Source: UBA967 sp044375555
GTDB taxonomy: Bacteria; Verrucomicrobiota; Verrucomicrobiia; Chthoniobacterales; Terrimicrobiaceae
DNA: 64,000 nt
Direction: 5' to 3'
Assembly (NCBI GenBank): GCA_044375555.1
Contig: JBILML010000002.1
Span: 62,001 to 126,000 of the forward strand
The notes beneath the pieces were generated by a model. The model ran no database searches, had not been told where the DNA came from, and saw only the letters and a list, made by a program, of their open reading frames with translations. Below are positions 1 through 9,267 of this stretch, one piece after another; the stretch's first letter is position 1; each line of letters begins with the position of its first letter. The translations under genes and the position numbers were made by a program.

Positions 1-1247
1 GGGTGATTCCGATGGGCGTCGAGATCGACGAGGCCTACATGGCCCGCCTCGCCACGCTCCCGATCGACCCCGACCTCATCCGCCGCGAGAACTCGCTCAA
101 GATCGTCTACACCCCGCTCCACGGGGTCGGCGGCGTGATCATCAAGCCGATGCTCGCGCGGTTGGGCTTCCAGTGCGACGCCGTCGCCGAGCAGGAAATT
201 CCCGATGGACGCTTCCCCACCGTGAAATCCCCGAACCCTGAGAACGCCGAGGCGCTCTCCATGGCGATCGCGCAGGCCGACCGCACCGGGGCCGATCTCG
301 TCATTGCCACCGATCCCGACGATGACCGCATGGGCATCGCCGTCCGCAACGCCGAGGGAAAAATGGAACTCCTCACTGGCAACCAGATCGGCTCGATCCT
401 CGCGTGGTATCGCGCCTCGCGCTTTTTCGAGAAAGGCATCCTCAACGACTCCAACCGCTCGCGCGGCGTGATCATCAAGACCTTCGTCACCACCGATCTT
501 CAAAAAGCCATCGCCGAAAAATTCGGCCTCCGCTGCGTCGAGACGCTCACTGGTTTCAAATACATCGGCGAAAAGCTCGGAAAATACGAAGCCGCCATCC
601 CCGCCGAACTCCGCCCCGACTACACCGTGCTCTCCGAGGAAACCACGCGCCAGCTGCGCCTCGAGCACTCGAGCTTCTATGTCTTCGGCGGCGAGGAAAG
701 TTACGGCTACAGCGCCTCCGACTTCGTGCGCGACAAGGATGGCAACTCCGCCGCCGTGCTCATCGCCGAGGCCGCCGCCTACGCGAAATCCCAAAACCTC
801 ACGCTCGTCGGTCTACTCGACCGCATCTTCGCCGAGTTTGGCGTCTACCTCGAGCGCGGCGAGTCATTGACGATGGACGGCGCCGAGGGCGCGGCGCAGA
901 TCAAAAAACTCGTCGATTCCTACGCGGCCAACCCCCCGACTGAAATCGACGGCGCGAAGGTCGTCGAAATGCTCAACTTCGCCACCGACACGATCCACGA
1001 TGTCGAGGGCGATCGTATTCCCGCCGAGGCCATGTTGATGGTCACGCTCGCCGACCGCCGACGCGTCGCGATCCGCCCGTCCGGCACCGAGCCGAAAATC
1101 AAATACTACATGTTCGGAGCGAAAGTCCCGGAAGCCGGAAAATCCTTCATGCCCGCCGAGGTTGCCGAAGCCCGTGCCTCGGTCAAATCCTCCCTCGCCC
1201 GCCTCTGGGAAAACCTCTCCGCCGACGCCAAGACGAGGCTGGGGTAA
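1..1247 (+). CDS. Phosphoglucomutase/phosphomannomutase, 3' part (5' end outside window)
   Basis: This is the C-terminal ~414 residues of an alpha-D-phosphohexomutase, which interconverts hexose 1- and 6-phosphates in the cytoplasm. Visible family marks are the metal-binding loop ATDPDDDR near residue 100, the substrate loop FGGEESYGY near 226, and the phosphate-binding loop RPSGTEPKIKYY near 358. The active-site phosphoserine loop would lie upstream, outside the window. The GGEESYG form and overall order fit the PgcA-like bacterial phosphoglucomutases better than GlmM. The reading frame is open to the window edge, so the first in-frame GTG at position 3 is not the true start. It converges with cheB1 across about 100 bp that contain short hairpins (1264-1281 and around 1321-1339). 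Confidence 0.9.
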   Translation, partial: VIPMGVEIDEAYMARLATLPIDPDLIRRENSLKIVYTPLHGVGGVIIKPMLARLGFQCDAVAEQEIPDGRFPTVKSPNPENAEALSMAIAQADRTGADLVIATDPDDDRMGIAVRNAEGKMELLTGNQIGSILAWYRASRFFEKGILNDSNRSRGVIIKTFVTTDLQKAIAEKFGLRCVETLTGFKYIGEKLGKYEAAIPAELRPDYTVLSEETTRQLRLEHSSFYVFGGEESYGYSASDFVRDKDGNSAAVLIAEAAAYAKSQNLTLVGLLDRIFAEFGVYLERGESLTMDGAEGAAQIKKLVDSYAANPPTEIDGAKVVEMLNFATDTIHDVEGDRIPAEAMLMVTLADRRRVAIRPSGTEPKIKYYMFGAKVPEAGKSFMPAEVAEARASVKSSLARLWENLSADAKTRLG

Positions 1248-1345
1248 GGAGGGGTTACAGCCCGCCCCAACAGAGTGGGGCCTCTACAACGCCGCAGGGC
1301 TCGGCCGAACGAATTGTAGCCACGGAACTCTGTGCCGTGCCGCCC

Positions 1346-2404
1346 TCAGCGCGCTTGCGCTGCTGTGCCGGCCACGCATTTCACGATGTGCGTGGCGATG
1401 TCGCCGAGGGCGACTTGTTTTTGGGCGCCGCCGGCTTCGAAGGCCTTTCGGGGCATGCCGTAGACGACGCAGGTTTTTTCATCTTGGGCAAAAGTTTTCG
1501 AACCCCCATTCCGCAAGGCCAGCAGCCCCCGCGCGCCGTCCTCACCCATGCCGGTCAGGATTCCCGCGACGGCCTTGTTGCCGACAAGAGGCGCGGCGGA
1601 CTCGAAGAGCACATCGACGGAGGGGCGGCATTGGTTGACCTTCGGGCCTTGCTTGAGCCGGACGCCGTAGCCATCCGCGCCGCGCTTCACGAGCACCATG
1701 TGCATGTCGCCGGGCGCGATGAGGACCTTGCCGCGCTCGAGCGATTCGCCATCCACAGCCTCGCGGACTTCGAGTTTGGAAAGTTCATTGAGCCGCTTGG
1801 CAAGCGCGGCGCTGTAGCCGGCGGGGATGTGTTGAACGATGCAGATGGGCGGAAGGTTCGGCGGCAGGACGGGGAGGATGTCCTTAAGCGCCTCGGTGCC
1901 GCCGGTGGAGGAGCCGATGAGAATGATCTGGCCGGGGCGGGAATTGTTGATGGCGGAAGCGTAGACGCCGAGCGGGGAGGGAGGCGCCGGGCGGGCGATG
2001 CGGGTCGAACCGGCGGCGGCTTTGACTTTCGAGATGAGTTCGCGCGCGAGGTCGGCGCCGAAGGTTCCCCCCGAGGGTTTGGCGAGGACATCCACCGCGC
2101 CGGCCTCGAGGGCCTGCAAGGCGTATTGGGAACCCTGCGCGCTCAGGGAGCTGAAAACCACGGCCGGCACGGGGTGCTGCGTGGAGAGGATTTTCAGGAA
2201 GGTGATGCCATCCATTTTCGGCATCTCAATATCGAGGGTCAGAACATTCGGCTTGAGCTGCAGGATCATGTCCCGGGCTTCGTAGGGGTCGGCAGCGGCG
2301 CCAACCACTTCGATCGCGGGATCGGTCGCGAGAGTATTCGAAATAAACCGACGGAAAATCGCGGAGTCGTCCACAACCAAAACGCGGGTTTTCCCAAAGC
2401 TCAT
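1346..2404 (-). CDS. cheB: CheB1 chemotaxis methylesterase/deamidase
   Basis: A receptor-modification enzyme of 352 aa that removes methyl groups from glutamates of chemoreceptors. The N-terminal receiver (about 1-120) is complete: acidic pair D12/D13, phosphoacceptor D58 and K109 before proline. The C-terminal esterase domain has the GSSTGG nucleophile loop (S166), QHIPAG (H192) and GMGEDGA (D289), the expected catalytic triad. It lies 37 bp downstream of cheW1 on the same strand and is probably cotranscribed with it. It is one of three CheB in the locus. Symbol by family; the paralogue number is mine. Confidence 0.95.
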   Translation of the reverse strand: MSFGKTRVLVVDDSAIFRRFISNTLATDPAIEVVGAAADPYEARDMILQLKPNVLTLDIEMPKMDGITFLKILSTQHPVPAVVFSSLSAQGSQYALQALEAGAVDVLAKPSGGTFGADLARELISKVKAAAGSTRIARPAPPSPLGVYASAINNSRPGQIILIGSSTGGTEALKDILPVLPPNLPPICIVQHIPAGYSAALAKRLNELSKLEVREAVDGESLERGKVLIAPGDMHMVLVKRGADGYGVRLKQGPKVNQCRPSVDVLFESAAPLVGNKAVAGILTGMGEDGARGLLALRNGGSKTFAQDEKTCVVYGMPRKAFEAGGAQKQVALGDIATHIVKCVAGTAAQAR

Positions 2405-2441
2405 GCGGATTTTTTAAAGGCTCAACACCACGGGCCCCAAA

Positions 2442-2963
2442 TCAGGAGGCCTGCTCCGAGGGAATCTTAATTACATCGTCGGCGATGACCTTTTCGATAT
2501 CCAAGAGGCTCTTCACGACGCCCTTCACCTTGGCCATGCCGAGGAGGTATTCCACTCCGACAGCGCCGCCGAAATCCGGCGGGGGCTCGATATCCTCGGT
2601 GGCCACATTGGCGACTTCTTCGACGGCATCGACGATCAAGCCGATGTTGCGAAGTTCTCCGCCGCGGGCCGGGAGTTGGACGACCACGATGCAATTGCTC
2701 TCGGTGGCTGGTGGGTCGGGCAGGGCAAGCTTGGTGCGAAGATCGATGACGGGAATGACTTTTCCGCGGAGGTTGATCACGCCTTTCACATGCCGTGGCA
2801 TTTGAGGGACCGAGGTGATCGGCAACATGGTGATGATTTCACGGACCTTCAAAACGGGAACGCCATAGGCCTCGTCGGCAAGCGTGAAGGTGAGATATTT
2901 GCCGGCGAGCCGGGCGAGGGGGCCCGACGCTTGGGCTGCTGTGGTCTCAGCAAGATTTGCCAT
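2442..2963 (-). CDS. cheW: CheW1 coupling protein
   Basis: A 173-aa single CheW domain, the scaffold that couples CheA to chemoreceptors at the membrane arrays. The hallmark segment VINLRGKVIPVIDLRTK is present near residue 65. The pattern YGVPVLKVREI near residue 34 and the closing GVVKSLLDIEKV fit the two SH3-like subdomains. It is the first gene of a leftward cheW1-cheB1 pair and is transcribed divergently from cheR1. The 127 bp between them (2964-3090) must hold both promoters, although I see no convincing consensus. Confidence 0.93.
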   Translation of the reverse strand: MANLAETTAAQASGPLARLAGKYLTFTLADEAYGVPVLKVREIITMLPITSVPQMPRHVKGVINLRGKVIPVIDLRTKLALPDPPATESNCIVVVQLPARGGELRNIGLIVDAVEEVANVATEDIEPPPDFGGAVGVEYLLGMAKVKGVVKSLLDIEKVIADDVIKIPSEQAS

Positions 2964-3090
2964 GGGGGCGAGAGTAGGATCCCAGCGTGGGATTTCGAGA
3001 GTTTTTTCGCGGGTCCATCCGGGCGATTCGGCGGCTTGATCAAAAGGGGCGGGGGGATAGGATCGCGCTGCGTCCGATGGATGAGCCCTA

Positions 3091-3933
3091 ATGCAGAACC
3101 TTGCTCCGACAGATTCCGATTACGAATTGATCGCCAAGCTTGTTTACAAGCACAGCCGAATCCATCTCGGCGATGGCAAGAGAGAGCTCGTCTCCTCGCG
3201 ACTCGGCAAGCGCCTGCGGGCTCTGGGCTGCTCCAGCTACACCGAGTATTGCGGGATCCTCACCCGACCTGGCGCCGAGGAGGAATTGGCGGAACTGGTG
3301 GACGCCATCTCGACGAACCACACCTTTTTTTTCCGGGAACAGCAGCATTTCGATTTTCTCGAGCGGACGGTCTTGCGGGAGTTTGCGAACGACCGCTCGT
3401 TCCGGCGCGATGGGTGCTTCCGTTGCTGGAGCGCGGCGGCCTCGACGGGCGAGGAGCCGTATTCCATCGCCTTGATGCTCGCGGCGCATACCGATAAGCA
3501 GTCGGGTTTCCGATGGGAAATGGATTGCTCGGATATCAGCCGTCCCGCATTGGAAGCGGCGCGCGGAGGGGTTTACCCATCCGTGAGATTGCAGGAGGTG
3601 CCGCTGAGTTTGAGGCAACGGTTTTTCCAGAAGGGCGTCGGCGCGCAGACGGGTCGCTACCGGGTGAAGGCGGAAATCCGGAATAAAATCCAGTGGCATC
3701 AGATGAATCTTTTTCAGGATACCTACCCGTTCCAGAAACAGTTCCACATTATCTTCTGCCGGAATGTCATGATTTACTTCGATCGGGCCTCGCAGGAGGC
3801 ATTGGTCGAAAAAATGTCACGGCTCCTGGTGCCTGGGGGATACTTGAAGATCGGCCACTCGGAGAGTCTTGCAGGAATCAAAACCTCGCTCAGTCAGGTG
3901 CAAACGGCCGTTTACAAGAAGCCTAAGGCGTGA
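3091..3933 (+). CDS. cheR: CheR1 chemoreceptor methyltransferase
   Basis: A 280-aa SAM-dependent methyltransferase that methylates receptor glutamates, opposing CheB. The N-terminal helical domain is followed by a SAM-binding loop (WSAAASTGEEPYSIA near residue 112). The C-terminal FCRNVMIYFD and GHSESL segments are typical of CheR. No C-terminal pentapeptide-binding TPR extension is present. Its stop codon overlaps the GTG start of cheB2 (GTGA), so the two are translationally coupled. This gives a compact methylation/demethylation unit transcribed away from cheW1-cheB1. Confidence 0.95.
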   Translation: MQNLAPTDSDYELIAKLVYKHSRIHLGDGKRELVSSRLGKRLRALGCSSYTEYCGILTRPGAEEELAELVDAISTNHTFFFREQQHFDFLERTVLREFANDRSFRRDGCFRCWSAAASTGEEPYSIALMLAAHTDKQSGFRWEMDCSDISRPALEAARGGVYPSVRLQEVPLSLRQRFFQKGVGAQTGRYRVKAEIRNKIQWHQMNLFQDTYPFQKQFHIIFCRNVMIYFDRASQEALVEKMSRLLVPGGYLKIGHSESLAGIKTSLSQVQTAVYKKPKA

Positions 3934-4976
3934 GCGATTCGAGCGATCCGGTAAGGGTTCTCTTCGTGGAAAGCGCCAACCGCAGTGGAGCTGCGGATTT
4001 GGTGGAAGGCGAGCCGGGTGTCGTGGTTTTCCGCTCGCCTCTGGACCCCTTGGCCGCTCGGCAGCGGATTGTCGAAAACCAGCCCGATGTGCTGGTGCTC
4101 GACCTCGAGATGGATCGCATGGATGCGATGCTTTTTTTGCGGATTCTCATGCAGCAGGCTCCAATGCCGGTTTTGGCTCTGAGTTCCCTCAGTCCACAAG
4201 GCTCCTGGCTGGGGCTCGACGCGCTGGAGATCGGCGCGGTGGATGTCTTCGTCCGCTCGAGTGCCGCGCACATCGCGCCTGAGCAGCGCGGTGATCTGGT
4301 CATCAAATTGAAGGCCGCGGCGCGCACGAAGTTTCGTCAACCGCAGGCCAAATCCAGCCAGCGCGAGGAGGACTCTGGCAAAAGCGGAAAAACCCTGATT
4401 CTTCTGGGAGCCTCCACGGGCGGCACGGAGGCGATTCGCGAGATCCTTGCGCAGTTGCCGACAAGCCTGCCACCGATTTGCATCGTCCAGCACATCCCCT
4501 CGGATTTCAGCGGCCTCTTTGCCGAACGGCTCAATTCCTATTGTGCGATCTCCGTGAAGGAGGCTGCGGATGGAGACCAACTCCGGCCCGGGTGGGCGTT
4601 TGTCGCTCCGGGGGACAAGCACATGATTCTCGCCCGCGATTTCTCGGGAAAATTTTCGCTCAAAATCCGAGAAGGGGAAAAAATCATGCACCACCGGCCC
4701 TCGATCGATCTGATGTTTGAATCAACAGCGGCAGTGGCTGGTTCGCAGGTGGTGGCCGGCCTGCTGACAGGTATGGGGCGGGATGGAGCCAGTGGACTTC
4801 TCAAGCTCCGCCAGGCCGGGGCGCGCACCTTCGCACAGGATGAGAAATCCAGCGTCGTCTATGGAATGCCACGCGCTGCAGCGGACTTGGGGGCGGCTGA
4901 AAAGATTCTACCTCTGGAGGAAATCGCCGGCTTCATCACGCGCTCCTGCGCGATCAGGACGACTATGCCAAGTTGA
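3930..4976 (+). CDS. cheB: CheB2 methylesterase with degenerate receiver domain
   Basis: A 348-aa CheB paralogue. The esterase domain is intact: GASTGG with S162, QHIP with H188, and GMGRDGA with D285. The receiver-like N-terminus keeps the putative phosphoacceptor D58 (LVLDLEMD). It has lost the acidic metal-binding pair (VES where CheB1 has VDD) and the conserved lysine (VRS where CheB1 has AKP). Phosphorylation control is therefore probably weakened or absent. It starts at a GTG overlapping the cheR1 stop, and its 3' end overlaps the convergent cheA1 by about 14 bp. Confidence 0.93.
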   Translation: MSDSSDPVRVLFVESANRSGAADLVEGEPGVVVFRSPLDPLAARQRIVENQPDVLVLDLEMDRMDAMLFLRILMQQAPMPVLALSSLSPQGSWLGLDALEIGAVDVFVRSSAAHIAPEQRGDLVIKLKAAARTKFRQPQAKSSQREEDSGKSGKTLILLGASTGGTEAIREILAQLPTSLPPICIVQHIPSDFSGLFAERLNSYCAISVKEAADGDQLRPGWAFVAPGDKHMILARDFSGKFSLKIREGEKIMHHRPSIDLMFESTAAVAGSQVVAGLLTGMGRDGASGLLKLRQAGARTFAQDEKSSVVYGMPRAAADLGAAEKILPLEEIAGFITRSCAIRTTMPS

Positions 4977-7389
4977 TGGCTGGCGCGGCGGCTTGAACAA
5001 GTTCGCGCGCATCGAGGATCAGGCCCACGCGGCCGTCTCCCATGATCGCGGCACCAGCGACGCATTTGTTCGATTTGAAGCGCTCGTCGAGGCTTTTGAT
5101 CACGACCTCCTGCTTGCCGATCAGTTCATCCACCATGATGCAGCGGCGCTGATTGGCGGATTCGACCACGATGAGGAGCCCTTCGCAGGGTTCCGTGGTT
5201 CGCGGGGTGATCTGGAAATGATCGTAGAGCCGGAGGATCGGGCACAGGCGGTCGCGGACTTTGACGACCTCCCCCTTGCCCTGCACGCGCGTGATCATTT
5301 GCGGCGTGGGGCGGAACGATTCGCAGACCGAGAGCGTGGGGAAAATGAAGCGCTCATCGCCGACGCGGGCAATGAGGCCGTCGATGATCGCGAGAGTCAG
5401 AGGGAGGAAAATCCGGAAGGTCGTGCCGGCGCCGGGAACCGAGTCGATCTCGATCTTGCCGCGCATTTTGGCGATGTTTTGCTTCACGACATCCATGCCG
5501 ACGCCGCGGCCTGAAATACCGGTGATTTTCTCAGCGGTGGAGAATCCGGGGGCAAAAATGAGGTCGAAGATTTCCTTATCCGAGAGCGTGGCGCCGGCAG
5601 GAACGATGCCGCGTTCCACGGCCTTATCCAAAATCCGGCGGGTGTTGAGTCCGGCTCCGTCATCCGCGATTTCGATGACGATGCTTCCGCCTTGATGGAA
5701 GGCCGAGAGGCGGACGGTTCCCTTCTCGGATTTGCCGGACTCGAGGCGCTTCTCGAGTGGCTCGATGCCGTGATCCACGGAATTCCGGATCATGTGCATG
5801 AGGGGATCGGCGAGCTCCTCGACCATCGTGCGGTCCATTTCCGTGTCTTCCCCGGTGATCACCAAGTCCACGCTCTTGCCGGTGCTCGCGTTGAGGTCGC
5901 GGACCAGGCGGATCATTTTTTGGAATGTCCCCTTGATCGCCACCATGCGGAGCGACATGGCGATCTTTTGAAGTTCCAGCGCGATGGTGCTGAGTTGGGA
6001 AAGGTTTCTGGTGACCTGCCGGCTGCCGAGATTGACGAGGTCGGGGTGCTGGGACACCTGCGATTGGGCGATGACGAGTTCGCCGACGAGTTCCACGAGG
6101 CTGTCGAATTTCCGCGTATCGACCTTCATCACATTGGAGACGGCCTTCACGGAGTCGCCTCCGCCCGAGGATTTGGGTGCTGGGGCGTCTGGTTTGCCTT
6201 CCTCTGTTTCCGAGGGCGTTGGCGCGGTGGGTGGCGCGGTGGGATTTTCGATCACGCCTCGGACTCGCTGGACGAGTTTGTTCACGGCGACATGAATCGG
6301 CTCGACGGGTTTTTCTCCGGAAAGTTGGAGTTGAAGCTCCTCGGTGAACTTTTTCAGAACATCCCGTCCCTCGAGAATGAGATCGATGACGAAGGGATTG
6401 AGGACCAATTTCCCGGAGCGCGCGAGGTCGAGCAAGTTCTCGAGTTCGTGGGAGAGTCGGTTGACTGGCATGAGGCGCAGAAACCCCGAGGCGCCCTTGA
6501 AGGTGTGGAAAGCCCGGAAAATGGAGCTGAGCATTTCGGCGTCATCGGGCTGGTCTTCGAGCACGAGCACGCCTTGCTCGATATTATCCAAATGCTCGCG
6601 GGCCTCGTTCGAAAACTCGTGGAGGATGTCGCCATCGGCCTCGAGGTTGATCGAGGTGTATTCATCGCCCTCCACCTCCGCAACGGCAGTGGCTTTTTTC
6701 GGAGCGGCCGGAGCGGTGGGCGAGGCGGCTTGGGGGGCCGATGCCGGGGGATTGAAAACCGTGGCATTGCCCGAGCGGAGATCCTCCAATTGGCTGGCGA
6801 GGGCGCCGAGCGTCTCGAGTTGTTCGGCGGTGTAATTTTTTCCGGAAAACAGAATTTCCTCGATCAGGGAGTTGGTGTGCTCGGCGGCTTTGTGGAATTC
6901 CTCCAGGCCGGGCAGGTTTCGGGATTTCTCCTCGATGCTCCCGAAAAGATCCCGGAGCGGAAATTGGCTGCGGTCGGTGCCGGGCTCGGAGAGCAAAATT
7001 TCGCGGGAGGCTTGGGAAAGCCAGAGATCGATCTTCTCAAGCTCCGCCGAAGCGCCCTCGGATTGCGCGGGTTCGGCAGGAGGCACAAAGGCCTCCGCGT
7101 TTCCCGAGCGGAGGTCGGCCAGCTGGGTGGCGAGGTTCGCGAGGATTCCGAGTTGCCCGGCAGTGTAAGACTCTCCGGAAAACAGAATCGTCTCGATGAG
7201 TTCCGCCGTGTGGTTGGCGGCTTTGTGGAATTCCTCGAAGCCGGGCAGGTCTCCGGATTTCTCCGCGATGCTGGAAAAAAGATCGCGGAGGGGAAACTGG
7301 CTGCGGTCGGTGCCGGGCTCGGAGAGTTCAATCTCCCGCGTGGCCTGGGTAACCCACAGGTCGATTTTCTCGAGTTTCTCTTGCGACAT
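4963..7389 (-). CDS. cheA: CheA1 chemotaxis histidine kinase with duplicated N-terminal module
   Basis: An 808-aa CheA kinase. The Hpt (P1) domain lies near 250-350 with phosphorylatable H295 in FHTFKGASGF. A dimerisation and ATPase core follows, with NSVDHGIEP, DDGAGL and ISGRGVGMDVV. A C-terminal CheW-like domain runs from about 650 to the end. Unusually, two tandem copies of a ~100-residue module occupy 5-102 and 116-213, offset by 111 residues. They share DLW, REI, LSEPGTDRSQFPLRDLF and EEFHKAA. No P2 or receiver domain is obvious. The gene follows mcp1 by 51 bp on the same strand and converges with cheB2. Confidence 0.95.
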   Translation of the reverse strand: MSQEKLEKIDLWVTQATREIELSEPGTDRSQFPLRDLFSSIAEKSGDLPGFEEFHKAANHTAELIETILFSGESYTAGQLGILANLATQLADLRSGNAEAFVPPAEPAQSEGASAELEKIDLWLSQASREILLSEPGTDRSQFPLRDLFGSIEEKSRNLPGLEEFHKAAEHTNSLIEEILFSGKNYTAEQLETLGALASQLEDLRSGNATVFNPPASAPQAASPTAPAAPKKATAVAEVEGDEYTSINLEADGDILHEFSNEAREHLDNIEQGVLVLEDQPDDAEMLSSIFRAFHTFKGASGFLRLMPVNRLSHELENLLDLARSGKLVLNPFVIDLILEGRDVLKKFTEELQLQLSGEKPVEPIHVAVNKLVQRVRGVIENPTAPPTAPTPSETEEGKPDAPAPKSSGGGDSVKAVSNVMKVDTRKFDSLVELVGELVIAQSQVSQHPDLVNLGSRQVTRNLSQLSTIALELQKIAMSLRMVAIKGTFQKMIRLVRDLNASTGKSVDLVITGEDTEMDRTMVEELADPLMHMIRNSVDHGIEPLEKRLESGKSEKGTVRLSAFHQGGSIVIEIADDGAGLNTRRILDKAVERGIVPAGATLSDKEIFDLIFAPGFSTAEKITGISGRGVGMDVVKQNIAKMRGKIEIDSVPGAGTTFRIFLPLTLAIIDGLIARVGDERFIFPTLSVCESFRPTPQMITRVQGKGEVVKVRDRLCPILRLYDHFQITPRTTEPCEGLLIVVESANQRRCIMVDELIGKQEVVIKSLDERFKSNKCVAGAAIMGDGRVGLILDARELVQAAAPAINLA

Positions 7390-7440
7390 GGGGTCTGGTT
7401 TGGCGCAGTCCGCCCGAGAGGACGGACCGCTTCAAGGGAA

Positions 7441-9171
7441 TTAGACCTCGTCCACGAAATCGTCGTCCGAGACGGATTTGCCTCTGGACTTGGGTGGCGA
7501 GAGGGGCAATCGGCTGGCTGAGCCTAGCGAGGCGGTTTTTTTCTTGGAGTCTTTGCCGGAACTCTTCGAGGGAGAGGCATCGAAGAAGAAGGCCTCGTGG
7601 GAAAGAGCGGTGGCTTGGACGGCCTTGGTCGAGCTGCCGGTGACCATGGAGCGGAGTTGGGCGACCATGTCGTGGAGCAGGGAGGCTTGGGAGCGGAGTT
7701 GCTCGGCGGCGCTGGCGCTCTCTTCTGCGGCGGCGGCATTGCCCTGGGTGACATTGTCGAGCTGGCTGATCGAGGTGTTGATCAAGCCCACGCCTTGGCT
7801 CTGCTCTTGGGAAGCGAGCGAGATTTGGCCAACGAGGTCATCCACTTGGCGGGCCTTCGACACGATGGAGGCAAGACCTTCCGCGACCTGCTTGCTGATC
7901 TCGCTGCCGGCGCGGCTTTTCACGATCGATTCCTCGATGATTTCGGTGGTTTCTTTGGCGGCCTCGGCGCTGCGGCGGGCGAGGTTGCGGACTTCATCGG
8001 CGACCACGGCGAATCCGAGGCCGGCCTCTCCGGCGCGGGCGGCTTCCACAGCGGCGTTGAGGGCGAGGATGTTCGTCTGGAAAGCAATCTCGTCGATGGT
8101 GCGAATGATCTTCGCGATTTTGTCTCCGGACCTCTGAATCTCGGTCATGGCGGTGATCATATTTTCCATGTCGGAGAGCCCGCTCTCGGCGGCTTCGCGG
8201 GCGAGATGGGAGGATTCCTTGGCCTGGTGCGCGCTATCGGCATTCAAGCGTGTGACGGTGGAGATTTCTTCCAGCGAGGAGCTGGTTTCCTCGAGCGAGG
8301 CGGCTTGTTCGCTGGCACCATCGGCGAGACGCTGGCTGGCGGAGGAGACTTGGCCGGAAGCGGCTGCCAACTGCTGGGAACCGTTTTCGAGTTCGTCGGT
8401 GGTTTGGAGTAGGCGCTTGTTGATGCGCATGACCACGCCGATGGAGAAACCGAGGATCACCAGAGCGGAAGGAATGGTAAAGGTGAGGGCCTCGATCATC
8501 GCTTCGCGGCGGGGGGTATCGATCTCGCTGACTGGGGCGCTGAGCACATAGGCACCGCGGCGTTCACCGGGATTCCAGTTTTCCATCTGGAAGCCAAGGA
8601 GGTCCTTGCCGTCCCCGGTCGGGCTCTTGGAGGGGCTGCCGTGGCAGGTCATGCAGCTTTGGGACATCACGACCGGGCGGGCGTAGGCGATGGTGCCGGA
8701 GTTGCGATCGACGATGAAAACCTCGGGCTTGCCTTCTTTTTCGACGGCGTTGAGCAGGGTGCGGTCGAGTTCGCTTTTGGGGAGGTTTTCCTTGTTACGA
8801 GGATTGTCGCGGACGATGCGGAATTGTGTGGAGGTGCCTTCGATGGATTTGCGGACGGCAGCCCAGGCGGCGACGACCGGCACGGTTTTGTAGAAAACGG
8901 TCTCGCGGTAGTTCTCCTTGCCTTTGGTTTGGAGTTCTCCGGTCAGTTGGGCGTAATTGAAGGCACCATCTTGGGCGAGTTCGCCGATCGAGTCGGTGGT
9001 GCTTTCGGCCTGAACGAGAGTGGAGCGCATTTTGCTCTCCATATCTTCGTAAACGACCTTGGTGATTCGGTGGTGGATTACATAAAGCGAGGCGGTCAGG
9101 GTGAGAATAATACCCAGAACGACGACGGTCAGAATGCGCCCGCCGAGCGAGCTGAGAGGATTTTTAAACAT
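7441..9171 (-). CDS. Methyl-accepting chemoreceptor with Tll0287-like haem c sensor domain (Mcp1)
   Basis: A 576-aa membrane chemoreceptor. Transmembrane helices near 13-31 and 230-248 flank a periplasmic domain resembling DUF3365/Tll0287. That domain contains a CxxCH haem c motif (C173, C176, H177), which implies covalent haem and redox or gas sensing. The cytoplasmic part has the conserved receptor tip EIAFQTNILALNAAVEAARA, and the tail ends DDDFVDEV. No clear HAMP domain separates TM2 from the coiled coil. It sits 96 bp downstream of mgtE and just upstream of cheA1, its likely kinase partner. Confidence 0.93.
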   Translation of the reverse strand: MFKNPLSSLGGRILTVVVLGIILTLTASLYVIHHRITKVVYEDMESKMRSTLVQAESTTDSIGELAQDGAFNYAQLTGELQTKGKENYRETVFYKTVPVVAAWAAVRKSIEGTSTQFRIVRDNPRNKENLPKSELDRTLLNAVEKEGKPEVFIVDRNSGTIAYARPVVMSQSCMTCHGSPSKSPTGDGKDLLGFQMENWNPGERRGAYVLSAPVSEIDTPRREAMIEALTFTIPSALVILGFSIGVVMRINKRLLQTTDELENGSQQLAAASGQVSSASQRLADGASEQAASLEETSSSLEEISTVTRLNADSAHQAKESSHLAREAAESGLSDMENMITAMTEIQRSGDKIAKIIRTIDEIAFQTNILALNAAVEAARAGEAGLGFAVVADEVRNLARRSAEAAKETTEIIEESIVKSRAGSEISKQVAEGLASIVSKARQVDDLVGQISLASQEQSQGVGLINTSISQLDNVTQGNAAAAEESASAAEQLRSQASLLHDMVAQLRSMVTGSSTKAVQATALSHEAFFFDASPSKSSGKDSKKKTASLGSASRLPLSPPKSRGKSVSDDDFVDEV

Positions 9172-9267
9172 GGTGCAGGGTTTTTAGCGGCCCCTCTAGC
9201 AGGGCGAAAGCGAAATAAATAAAAATCAATGCCGAGAAATGGACGAGAGCCAAGGGGCTGATTCCGA

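Noticed and set aside
5692..7521. 609-aa open frame opposite cheA1
   Set aside because: Shadow of cheA1; the true gene on the minus strand has all kinase motifs.
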